From NCBI GenBank assembly GCA_039179915.1, contig JBCDEF010000032.1, positions 1-18,604 on the forward strand: a stretch of DNA of 18,604 bases, given 5' to 3'. Below are positions 6,541-13,804 of this stretch, in pieces. Each line of letters begins with the position of its first letter. The first letter of the stretch is position 1. A program made the position numbers and the translations under genes. The notes below the pieces were generated by a model. That model saw only the letters and a program-made list of their open reading frames with translations. It searched no databases and was not told the origin of the DNA. This DNA is from JANQQZ01 sp039179915 (lineage in GTDB: Bacteria > Planctomycetota > Phycisphaerae > Phycisphaerales > UBA1924).

Positions 6541-8202
6541 GTGTCAGAACCCGCGACGCAGACCGAACCGCAGAGCACGAGGTCCGCCGAGCCGCCGCGA
6601 GCGGCCGGGGCTTCGGTCGCTTCGGCTACGGTCGTCGCTGTTATCGTGACCTGGAACCGCCGGGAGGACGTCCTGCGGGTGCTCTCCACGATCGCGGTGC
6701 AGGCGCGATCCGCCGGCGACCTGCATGTCATCGTCGTCGAAAACGCCTCGACCGATGGGACCGCCGAGGCGATCAGACAAATCCATCGCCCCGAGCGGGT
6801 TCTGAAAAATACTGCGGAGAACGGGATCGGCCTGACGGCGAAGCCAGAGCCAGAAGGCGACGCTCCCAGGGCGAACACGGCCGGGCTCGCGAGCCTGACG
6901 CTGATCGAGAACGATACAAACCTCGGCGGCTGCGGCGGTTTCAATACCGGCTTCGCCGCGGTCGAGCACCTGTGGGGCAAGCCGGGGACACCAGAGGGGC
7001 CCGATTTCGTCTGGTTGCTCGACGACGACATCGACCTGCCGCCGGACGCGCTGCACCGGCTCCGTGCTGCCGCTGCGACCGACCCGGATATCGCGCTCGT
7101 CGGCTCGCGGACGGTGGACCTGACCGACCGGCAGACCACAATCGAATCGACGATCTACTTCGACCCCGGGCGCGGGATGATGACGCCCTCGCCGCCGCCC
7201 GGTCACCCGCTCGAAGCCGAGCACGCCCGGTGGACGAGCGACCCGCGCACGCTGTGCGACGTGGACGTGGTCAGCGCGTGCAGCATGCTCGTGCGGTGGT
7301 CGTCGATCGCCGGCGTTGGGTACTGGGACGATCGGTTCTTTATCTATTGCGACGACGCGGACTGGTGCCTGCGGGTCAAGCGTGCCGGGGGGCGGGTGGT
7401 GTGTGCGCCCGACGCGGTGGTGTATCACACGCCTTGGACGCACAAGCTCACACCGACGCGTGGGTACTACCTGCACCGGAACCTGCTCTGGATGATCCGC
7501 CGGCACCTCAGCGGCTGGGCGCTCCGGCGTGCAACGCTCCGGTGGGTCGGTCGGCTGCTGCGGCAGGCCCGCTCGGCCGCGCAGAACCGACGCCTGACCG
7601 AGGGCCGCATCGCGCTCCGCACGCTCAACGACGCGATCGACGGACGCGGCGGAAAGCTCGACCACCCGACCGATGCCGTCGGCTTGTTCGACGCGATCGC
7701 CGAGCTTGCGTTGGGCCGGCCCGCCGATCTGGTCGTGCTGATCAGCGACCGAAACGCGTACCTCGCGGCCGAGACGCTCCGGGCCCGGGTGACCAACGGG
7801 CTGATCGAGGCGGGCCGTGCATCGCGGCTGCCGCGGTGGCGGTACGTCGCCTCGACCGCGATGCCCGCGATCGATCACGGCGGAGACTCGCCGACCCGCG
7901 GCCCGGGACGCGTTGAGTGGGTCCGGTTCGAGCCCACCCGGATCGCCAAGCTCTTCGCGCAGTGGCGCTTCGCCCGGCGGCGGCCCGATGCGGTCATCGT
8001 CCTCGACGGGTACGCGGAGTTCCCGCTGCTCGCCGGCGCGACGACGCTGCATATCGCCGACGCGGACCCGGCGCTCTGCAGCCGCGAGGCCGGCGGCCCT
8101 CGGGCTTTGGCTCGGTTTGCCGCGGCGTGGATCGCGACCGCGGCTCGGTCTGTGTGGTACGGGGTTTCGGTGCGGCGTTCGCCGCCGTCGCCGGAGCGAT
8201 GA
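6541..8202 (+). CDS. GT2-family glycosyltransferase with unassigned C-terminal half
   Basis: A 553-residue GT-A fold enzyme of the rhamnosyl/galactofuranosyl-transferase-like GT2 group. After a Pro/Ala-rich N-terminus come VVAVIVTWNRRED (31-43), VVENASTDGTAE (65-76) and NLGGCGGFNTGF (127-138). The metal- and nucleotide-binding acidic motif is WLLDDDIDLP (158-167), and the base/acceptor region is DDRFFIYCDDADWCLRVKRAG (263-283) with His296. From about residue 380 to the end is a further domain with Rossmann-like strands (ADLVVLISDRN, PDAVIVLDGYAEF) that I cannot assign. GTG 6541 is chosen as start because GGAG lies 5 nt upstream and the longer frame would read into the preceding gene. Its stop overlaps the next gene's start (ATGA), so the two are probably translationally coupled. 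Sugar specificity is unknown. Confidence 0.87.
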   Translation: MSEPATQTEPQSTRSAEPPRAAGASVASATVVAVIVTWNRREDVLRVLSTIAVQARSAGDLHVIVVENASTDGTAEAIRQIHRPERVLKNTAENGIGLTAKPEPEGDAPRANTAGLASLTLIENDTNLGGCGGFNTGFAAVEHLWGKPGTPEGPDFVWLLDDDIDLPPDALHRLRAAAATDPDIALVGSRTVDLTDRQTTIESTIYFDPGRGMMTPSPPPGHPLEAEHARWTSDPRTLCDVDVVSACSMLVRWSSIAGVGYWDDRFFIYCDDADWCLRVKRAGGRVVCAPDAVVYHTPWTHKLTPTRGYYLHRNLLWMIRRHLSGWALRRATLRWVGRLLRQARSAAQNRRLTEGRIALRTLNDAIDGRGGKLDHPTDAVGLFDAIAELALGRPADLVVLISDRNAYLAAETLRARVTNGLIEAGRASRLPRWRYVASTAMPAIDHGGDSPTRGPGRVEWVRFEPTRIAKLFAQWRFARRRPDAVIVLDGYAEFPLLAGATTLHIADADPALCSREAGGPRALARFAAAWIATAARSVWYGVSVRRSPPSPER

Positions 8203-9872
8203 CCACACCCGACACATCTATCTCAGGATGGCCCGCCACCGATCGCCCGTTGAACATCGCGGTGCTCGGCTGGGCTCGGCTCGCGCTGCAGGCGGCCGAG
8301 GGCACGGGCTACAACCTCAACGCCTCCGAGCAGGCTGCCGGGCTCGCGATGATGGGTCACCGCGTCGTCTATCTCTCGAGCGGCATGGCCTACTCGGCCC
8401 GGCCGGGCATGCGGCTGCGCTTCCGCGAACGCTGGCGCGGCATTGACTGCCACGAGATCGTCAACAGCCCGAACCTCGCGCCGTCGGCCGCCAACATCCG
8501 CAACATCGCCCGCGAGACCAGCGCGCCCGAACAGTCGGCACGCGTTGTCCGCTTCCTGGATGAGCACGGCATCGATCTGGTGCACATCCACTCGCTCGAG
8601 GGCTTCGGCATCGATCTCGTCGCGGCGATGAAACGCTCCGGCCGGGCGGTCGTGATCACGCCGCACAACTATTGGTATGCCTGCCCGCAGGTCGACCTGC
8701 TGCACAACGAGCATGAGCTCTGCCGCGACTACGAGGGCGGCGCGCGCTGCGTGGGCTGCATGGACTCTCGGCCGGCTTCACGGGAGAAAGTCAAGCGAGT
8801 GCTGGTTGGTCTCGGCGAGCGGTCGGTGGGCCCACGCCAGACCGAGCTGGTTGTCACGAAGCTGAAACGGATCCGGCGGGGCAGCGACACGGGCGAAGGC
8901 CCCGCACGAGACCGCCGCAACCTGCTCCCCGACGCCGCCGTCGCCGCCGGCCACCGGGTCGCGGCCGATGACGACGGCCTGCTCCGGCATCGGTTCTTTG
9001 ACGGCGAGCCGGGGTCACCAAAGAGCACGATGCCGCTCGAGCTCGACGAGAACGAGCGGTTCACGTCGAGCGGCGACGTTCACCTGCGTGTCGTCAACGA
9101 CTACGGACAACGCCGGATCGCCGGCATCGAAGCGATGAAGGCCGCCGATCTGATGACGCCGCCGAGCGAGTTCAACCGCGACTTGCACGCATCGATGGGC
9201 GTGCCGCGCGACAAGATCCGCGTCGTCCGCTACGGCCAGCCGCACTTCGACCAGATCAACCGCAAGGCCCGCAGGAGCCCCTTCTACACCAAGCGCCCGT
9301 GGGACCCGGCCTCTGCGACCCGGCCTCTGCGCTTCGGCTTCTTCGGCACCGTCCGGCCCAACAAGGGCCTTGAGGTCCTCGCCCAAGCCATCCCGCAGCT
9401 GGATCGGGACATCAGGCAGCGATGCCAGTTCGTGATCCGGGCCGCCGGCAAGGACTGGGCCTTCCGCAAGCGGCTTGCGGCTTACCCCGAGGTCAACTTC
9501 CTCGGCGGGTACGACATCCTGCAACTGATCAACGCGGGCGGCGAGTACGACATCGGCCTGCTGCCGCACATCTGGTTCGACAACTCGCCGCTGGTGATGT
9601 GGGAGCACCTGCACGCGGGCAAGATGATCATCGCTTCAAGACTCGGGGGCGCTGCGGACACGATCCGCTCGCTCGATGATGGCGAGTCCGGCAACGGCCT
9701 CTTCTTTGCCGGCGGAAAACCGGACGAATTGGCCCGTCAGATCACCCGCATTGTGACAGGCGAGATCGCGGTGCCATCAGCGAGCGAGATTCATGACGCC
9801 AGCGAGTTGCAGACGTATCCGGGGCATGTCTGCGAGGTCGATTCGATCTATGCCGAACTGTTCGATTCCTGA
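8199..9872 (+). CDS. GT4-family glycosyltransferase (last of cluster)
   Basis: A 557-residue GT-B enzyme, paralogous to the gene at 4943. Shared landmarks are VNSPNLAPS, VHIHSLEGF (about 128-136) and PHNYWYACPQVDLL (Cys162). The cysteine cluster is LCRDYEGGARCVGC (Cys175, Cys184, Cys187), and a DYGQRRIAGIEAMKAAD helix precedes the second domain. The donor domain starts near residue 380 at LRFGFFGTVRPNKGLEVLAQ. The usual EX7E donor motif is less clear here: the region reads WFDNSPLVMWEHLHAGKMII followed by ASRLGGAAD. An insertion of about 130 charged residues lies between the cysteine cluster and the YGQRR helix. The start ATG 8199 overlaps the upstream stop by 4 nt. It likely acts in the same glycan pathway as its two upstream neighbours. 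Confidence 0.86.
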   Translation: MTTPDTSISGWPATDRPLNIAVLGWARLALQAAEGTGYNLNASEQAAGLAMMGHRVVYLSSGMAYSARPGMRLRFRERWRGIDCHEIVNSPNLAPSAANIRNIARETSAPEQSARVVRFLDEHGIDLVHIHSLEGFGIDLVAAMKRSGRAVVITPHNYWYACPQVDLLHNEHELCRDYEGGARCVGCMDSRPASREKVKRVLVGLGERSVGPRQTELVVTKLKRIRRGSDTGEGPARDRRNLLPDAAVAAGHRVAADDDGLLRHRFFDGEPGSPKSTMPLELDENERFTSSGDVHLRVVNDYGQRRIAGIEAMKAADLMTPPSEFNRDLHASMGVPRDKIRVVRYGQPHFDQINRKARRSPFYTKRPWDPASATRPLRFGFFGTVRPNKGLEVLAQAIPQLDRDIRQRCQFVIRAAGKDWAFRKRLAAYPEVNFLGGYDILQLINAGGEYDIGLLPHIWFDNSPLVMWEHLHAGKMIIASRLGGAADTIRSLDDGESGNGLFFAGGKPDELARQITRIVTGEIAVPSASEIHDASELQTYPGHVCEVDSIYAELFDS

Positions 9873-9881
9873 CGATCCGCG

Positions 9882-10301
9882 CTAAAACAGCTCGTCGCCA
9901 GGCAGACTGGTTGCCTGCTTGATCCAGCTCTTCCAGAGCTTCGCATCGATTGCCTCGCCCTCGGCGATGTGGGCGTAGCGGACACGATCGTGCTTCGACT
10001 CGTGGGGCGGGAGCGGATCGAGTTCTGCACCGTTTAGGAACGTGACCTTGATGTACTTCGTGAAGCAGTGGATGCTCAAGAACCAGCCGCTACCCTCGAC
10101 GCCATAGAACGGCGAGTTCCACCGGACCGCCTTGCGTACGCCGGGCACCGTCGCCGCGACCAAGTCATCGAGTTGTCGCCCGACAGCCGCCTTCCATCCC
10201 GGCATGGCCTCGATGTAGGCCTGGACCGGCCCATCGCCGTCGCCTTTGGCGATCTGCGGGTTGCCGCCAGAGAGCAGCTTGACTGCGGGCTTCTTAGCCA
10301 T
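9882..10301 (-). CDS. DUF1801 domain protein
   Basis: A 139-residue soluble protein with the DUF1801 pattern: VQAYIEAMPGWKAAVGRQLD, then VPGVRKAVRWNSPFYG (the family's W-x-x-P-x-Y-G core), then FTKYIKVTFLNGAELDP and a C-terminal basic helix WKSWIKQA. Family members have a small compact alpha/beta fold. Some Bacillus relatives have been proposed as iron chaperones, but the role of this group is not established. The start ATG 10301 lies 7 nt after the stop of the prpC-like gene, so it is probably co-transcribed and may be reinitiated from that stop. The 3' end converges on the glycosyltransferase cluster with a 9-bp gap. Confidence 0.82.
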   Translation of the reverse strand: MAKKPAVKLLSGGNPQIAKGDGDGPVQAYIEAMPGWKAAVGRQLDDLVAATVPGVRKAVRWNSPFYGVEGSGWFLSIHCFTKYIKVTFLNGAELDPLPPHESKHDRVRYAHIAEGEAIDAKLWKSWIKQATSLPGDELF

Positions 10302-10308
10302 GGTTGCA

Positions 10309-11463
10309 TCAGTCGTCGTTCCACTTCATGACGTCCGGCCCGGTGTAGTTCGAGACCGGCCGGATCAGCCGGTTGTTGGCGTGCTGCTCCATCACGTGGG
10401 CCGCCCAGCCGGTCACGCGGCTTGCCACGAAGATCGGCGTGTACTGCGGCACCGGGATGCCCAGCGTGTAGTACGTCATGCCGCAGGGGTAGTCGACGTT
10501 CGGGTAAATGTTCTTCTCGTCGAGCATGATCCGCTGGGCTTCCTCGGCGATCTCGAAGAGCTTGACGAACTCGCCCCCCCGCTGCTCGGCGACTTTTCGG
10601 CCGAGCGCATGCAGGATCGGGGCCCGGTGGTCGCCGTTCTTGTAGACGCGGTGGCCGAAGCCCATGAGCTTCTTCTTGGTCGCAAACGCGTCGTGCATCC
10701 AGTCGCTCACCGTGCCGCCCTTTGCGACGTGGTCCTGGATCTCGCCGAGCATGACCATGGCGGCCTCGTTGGCGCCGCCGTGCAGCGGGCCCTTGAGGGC
10801 GGCGATCGCGCCGGTGAGCGCGCCGTGCATGTCGCTGAGCGTGGCGGCGATGACGCGCGATGTGAACGTGCTCGCGTTGTAGTCGTGCTCGGCGTAGAGG
10901 ATCAGGCTGACGTCGATGACCTTCTCAGCCTCGGCGGTCGGCCGCTCGCCGGTCATCATGTAGAGCAGGTTGGCCGCGTGGGAGAGGTTCGCGTCGCCGC
11001 CGGTGTCGACGCCGATCATGTCGCGGCCGTCGATCACGTTCTGCATGTGGCCGATGATCGTCGGGATCTTGGCGGTGATCCGCTTGGCCTTGGCCAGGTT
11101 CGCCTCGGGCGAGTTGTCCTGCGCATCGCGGTCGGTGTTGCCGACGATCGAGAGGACGGTTCGCAGCACATCCATCGGCACGGCGGTGCCCTGCTGGAGC
11201 AGCGGGCCGCAGGCCTTAATCGTCTCGATCGCCTGCGGCGGGAGGGCACGATTCGCAATCAGTTCGTCCTTGAAAAACCGGATCTGGTCGGCGTCGGGCT
11301 TGTGCCCCTCGAGCAGCAGGTAGGCGACCTCTTCGAAGGTCGCGTTCTCGGCCAGATCGCTGATCTCGTAGCCGCGGTAGATCAGGTCGCCCTGGGCAAC
11401 GGAGCAGATGGCGGTATTGCCGGCGACGATGCCTTCAAGGCCCGCGGGTTTGGCCGTTGCCAT
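10309..11463 (-). CDS. prpC: Citrate / 2-methylcitrate synthase
   Basis: A 384-residue citrate synthase-fold enzyme of the short type without the N-terminal extension of the hexameric GltA. It condenses oxaloacetate with acetyl-CoA or propionyl-CoA. Visible active-site elements are AEHDYNAS (His193), GPLHGGANEAA (His228, acting on oxaloacetate/CoA enolisation), MGFGHRVYKNGDHR (His271, Arg272) and NIYPNVDYPCG (catalytic Asp324). The start ATG 11463 has GGAG 8 nt upstream. Placement 57 bp downstream of prpB on the same strand favours 2-methylcitrate synthase, but it could equally serve as the housekeeping citrate synthase; sequence alone does not separate these. No prpD is seen in the window. 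Confidence 0.9.
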   Translation of the reverse strand: MATAKPAGLEGIVAGNTAICSVAQGDLIYRGYEISDLAENATFEEVAYLLLEGHKPDADQIRFFKDELIANRALPPQAIETIKACGPLLQQGTAVPMDVLRTVLSIVGNTDRDAQDNSPEANLAKAKRITAKIPTIIGHMQNVIDGRDMIGVDTGGDANLSHAANLLYMMTGERPTAEAEKVIDVSLILYAEHDYNASTFTSRVIAATLSDMHGALTGAIAALKGPLHGGANEAAMVMLGEIQDHVAKGGTVSDWMHDAFATKKKLMGFGHRVYKNGDHRAPILHALGRKVAEQRGGEFVKLFEIAEEAQRIMLDEKNIYPNVDYPCGMTYYTLGIPVPQYTPIFVASRVTGWAAHVMEQHANNRLIRPVSNYTGPDVMKWNDD

Positions 11464-11520
11464 GGTTGGAACTCCTCTGGAGAATGAGCTTTGGATCATT
11501 ACCGGGAGACTGTATACAGG

Positions 11521-12411
11521 CTAACCAGCAGGGAAGCGGTAGCCGTTGCCGGTCGGCTGGTAGCCGAGCAGGTCGTAGAGGTCGTCGCGGGTCTGCATGC
11601 GGTCTTCCCAGGCCGCGGCGGTGCCGGTCTTGTGAAGTTCGCTCAGGAACCCGGATACGGCATGCATCGCGATGCGGAGCGTCGAGACGGGGAAGATGAC
11701 GACGTCATAGCCAAGCTCGCCGAACCGAGCGAGCGGGATATGCGGTGTCTTGCCGAACTCGGTCATGTTGGCGAGCATCAGCGGCGGCTTGCTGAGTCCT
11801 CTCATCGCCTCTGCAAACTGTGCAAATTCGTCTTCCGAGTGCAAGCCCTCGGGGAAGATCATGCCAGCGCCGGCATCGACGTAGGCCACCGCCCGATCGA
11901 TGGCGGCATCGAGGCCGTCGACCGCCCTCGCATCGGTCCGCGCGCAGACGATGAACGACCCGCCGGAACAGTCCTCGGCAGCCTTGGCTGCCCAGCGGAT
12001 CTTCTCGACGCAGTGGTCAACCGGGATCAGCGTCTTGCCGCCGACATGGCCGCAGCGCTTCGGGAAGACCTGGTCTTCGATGTGGCAGGCCGCGGCCCCG
12101 GCGTGGTTGTACTCGATGACCGTTCTGCGGACCATCTCCTCTTCGCCGAAGCCCGTGTCGGCGTCGGCGATCACGGGCAGGCCGGAGTGGGTCGCGACCT
12201 CACGGACCCGCTCGGCGAAGCGGTCGAGCGTCAGCACGCCGATGTCGGGCACGCCGCTCGACGCCGAGAGCGCCCCGCCGGAGAGATAGCACGCGCCGAA
12301 GCCGACCCGGGCGACCTCGCGGGCGACCAGCCCGTTGAACGCGCCGGGGGCCGAGACGGGGCCCGACTTGCTGAGCTCGCGGAGACGATCGCCAGGGTGC
12401 GGTGTGCTCAT
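11521..12411 (-). CDS. prpB: 2-methylisocitrate lyase (isocitrate lyase/PEP mutase superfamily)
   Basis: A 296-residue TIM-barrel lyase that splits 2-methylisocitrate into pyruvate and succinate, the last step of the methylcitrate cycle. Motifs: ACYLSGGALSAS (40-51, substrate-binding YLSG), ADADTGFG (82-89, Mg-binding Asp), HIEDQVFPKRCGHVGGK (110-126, with the KRCGH catalytic cysteine loop typical of isocitrate and methylisocitrate lyases), and CARTDARAV. The length fits PrpB (about 295) and not isocitrate lyase (430 or more). The start ATG 12411 has GAGG only 1 nt upstream, too close to be a Shine-Dalgarno, so the message may be leaderless. It is first in an apparent operon with prpC and the DUF1801 gene. 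Confidence 0.92.
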   Translation of the reverse strand: MSTPHPGDRLRELSKSGPVSAPGAFNGLVAREVARVGFGACYLSGGALSASSGVPDIGVLTLDRFAERVREVATHSGLPVIADADTGFGEEEMVRRTVIEYNHAGAAACHIEDQVFPKRCGHVGGKTLIPVDHCVEKIRWAAKAAEDCSGGSFIVCARTDARAVDGLDAAIDRAVAYVDAGAGMIFPEGLHSEDEFAQFAEAMRGLSKPPLMLANMTEFGKTPHIPLARFGELGYDVVIFPVSTLRIAMHAVSGFLSELHKTGTAAAWEDRMQTRDDLYDLLGYQPTGNGYRFPAG

Positions 12412-12448
12412 GCCTCAGGGTAGCGCCGCCCGGTATGCTGAAGGCATG
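12409..12448. promoter_or_regulatory. Divergent start region with inverted repeat and TANNNT boxes
   Basis: Only 34 bp separate the start codons of prpB and the M28 gene. CATGCCTCAG (12409-12418) and CTGAAGGCATG (12438-12448) are inverted copies apart from one extra A, and each arm includes a start codon. On the minus strand TACCCT (12422-12417) ends 5 nt before the prpB ATG. On the plus strand TATGCT (12434-12439) ends 6 nt before the M28 ATG. Boxes of the form TANNNT at this distance are the usual mark of leaderless promoters in several bacterial groups. Function is inferred. Confidence 0.45.
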
Positions 12449-13801
12449 ACACACACACTCGCCGCCGCGTTGCTCGGGGCATGCGTGCTGACGCAGCCCG
12501 AGCCCGACATCGACCGCCTCACGAGCACGATCTCGCCCGATCGGCTGCTCGCCGACGCCAAAACGCTGGCCGACTTCGGCACGCGGCACACGCTGAGCGA
12601 GACGGACTCGGACGAGCGCGGCATCGGCGCGGCCCGACGATGGCTGAAGTCAGAATTCGAGCGGATCGCGGCCGAGAGCGGGCGGGAAGACATCACCGTC
12701 GGGTTCGACACGCACCGCGTCGAAGCCGACGGCCGGCGGATCACGCACGATGTAGACATCGTGAATGTGGTCTGCACCATACCCGGGTCGATGCCGGAGG
12801 CCGCGAACAGGCTGTACTACGTCATCGCCCACTACGACTCGCGCGGGTCGGATGTGAACGACGCCGAGGTCGACGCGCCGGGCGCCAACGACGACGCCTC
12901 GGGCGTGGCGGCGTGCCTCGAGCTTGCCCGGCTGCTGGCCGGTGCGAATCTGGACGCGACTGTCGTGCTCATGCCCGTAGCGGGCGAGGAGCAGGGCCTG
13001 TTTGGTGCTCGCAAGCACGCCGCGGCGGCGATCAAGCAGGGCCGCGATATCCGGGCCGTGCTCAGCAACGACGTGATCGGCGACCCGTCTGGACCGGGCG
13101 GGCGGATGGCGGCCGACGAGGTCCGGGTCTTCAGCGAGGGGCTGCCGCTGCCGCTGAGCGCGAGCCCGGACCGCGCGGGCCGGGCGCTCCGCACGCTCCG
13201 CTCCCTCGGCGGCGAATCGGACGCCCCGTCGCGCCAGATCGCCCGGTTCATGGCCGAGGTCGCCGAGTCGCACGCCCTGCCCGTTCGGCCTCGCGTGATC
13301 TTCCGGCCCGACCGGTTCCTCCGCGGCGGCGACCACACCGCGTTCAACGAGGTCGGCTACCCAGCCGTGCGGCTGACCGAGGTGTACGAGGACTACGACC
13401 GGCAGCACCAGGACGTGCGGAACGAGAGCGGCCGGCAGTTCGGCGACCTGATCGAGTACATCGATGCCGACTACCTCGCGGGCGTCACGCTGCTCAACGC
13501 CGCGACGCTCACGCACCTGGCCAACGCGCCGGGGGCCCCTCGCGACGCCCGCATCATCGTTGCCGAGCTTACGAACGACACAACGCTGCGGTGGGACGCC
13601 TCGCCGGAGCCCGATGTCGCGGGCTACGAGATCGTTTGGCGCGCGACGACCAGCCCGACGTGGGACCACAGCCAAGACATGGGCAACGTCACCGAGGGGA
13701 CCGTCGACCTGAGCAAGGACAACTGGTTCTTCGGCGTGCGGGCCTACGACCGCGACGGCTACCGGAGCCCCGTGGCGTTCCCGGCCGCGGCGCGCGAGTA
13801 G
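12446..13801 (+). CDS. M28-family zinc aminopeptidase with C-terminal FN3-like domain
   Basis: A 451-residue exported metallopeptidase. The N-terminus MTHTLAAALLGAC is a short hydrophobic export signal; LGAC could act as a lipobox with Cys13, although the n-region lacks basic residues. The two-zinc site of M28 peptidases is complete: HYDSRG (His129), GANDDASG (Asp149 bridging), GEEQGLFG (Glu181 base, Glu182 ligand), SNDVIGD (Asp209) and RQHQD (His321). Residues about 370-447 form a fibronectin type III-like domain (LRWDASPEPDVAGYEIVWRA, FFGVRAYDRDGYRSP), as seen in other secreted M28 enzymes. Probable role: trimming N-terminal residues of peptides outside the cytoplasm. The start ATG 12446 is preferred because it begins the export signal. 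The gene ends 3 bp from the converging VWA gene. Confidence 0.9.
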   Translation: MTHTLAAALLGACVLTQPEPDIDRLTSTISPDRLLADAKTLADFGTRHTLSETDSDERGIGAARRWLKSEFERIAAESGREDITVGFDTHRVEADGRRITHDVDIVNVVCTIPGSMPEAANRLYYVIAHYDSRGSDVNDAEVDAPGANDDASGVAACLELARLLAGANLDATVVLMPVAGEEQGLFGARKHAAAAIKQGRDIRAVLSNDVIGDPSGPGGRMAADEVRVFSEGLPLPLSASPDRAGRALRTLRSLGGESDAPSRQIARFMAEVAESHALPVRPRVIFRPDRFLRGGDHTAFNEVGYPAVRLTEVYEDYDRQHQDVRNESGRQFGDLIEYIDADYLAGVTLLNAATLTHLANAPGAPRDARIIVAELTNDTTLRWDASPEPDVAGYEIVWRATTSPTWDHSQDMGNVTEGTVDLSKDNWFFGVRAYDRDGYRSPVAFPAAARE

Positions 13802-13804
13802 CGA

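Noticed and set aside
6399..8217. Large open frames on both strands over the GT2 gene (6399-7916 plus, 6544-8217 minus)
   Set aside because: Arg/Pro-rich compositions and no motifs; the GT2 frame carries all expected motifs.
10246..12423. Plus-strand frames of 413 and 310 residues
   Set aside because: Antisense of the prpC and prpB genes, whose catalytic motifs are complete on the minus strand.
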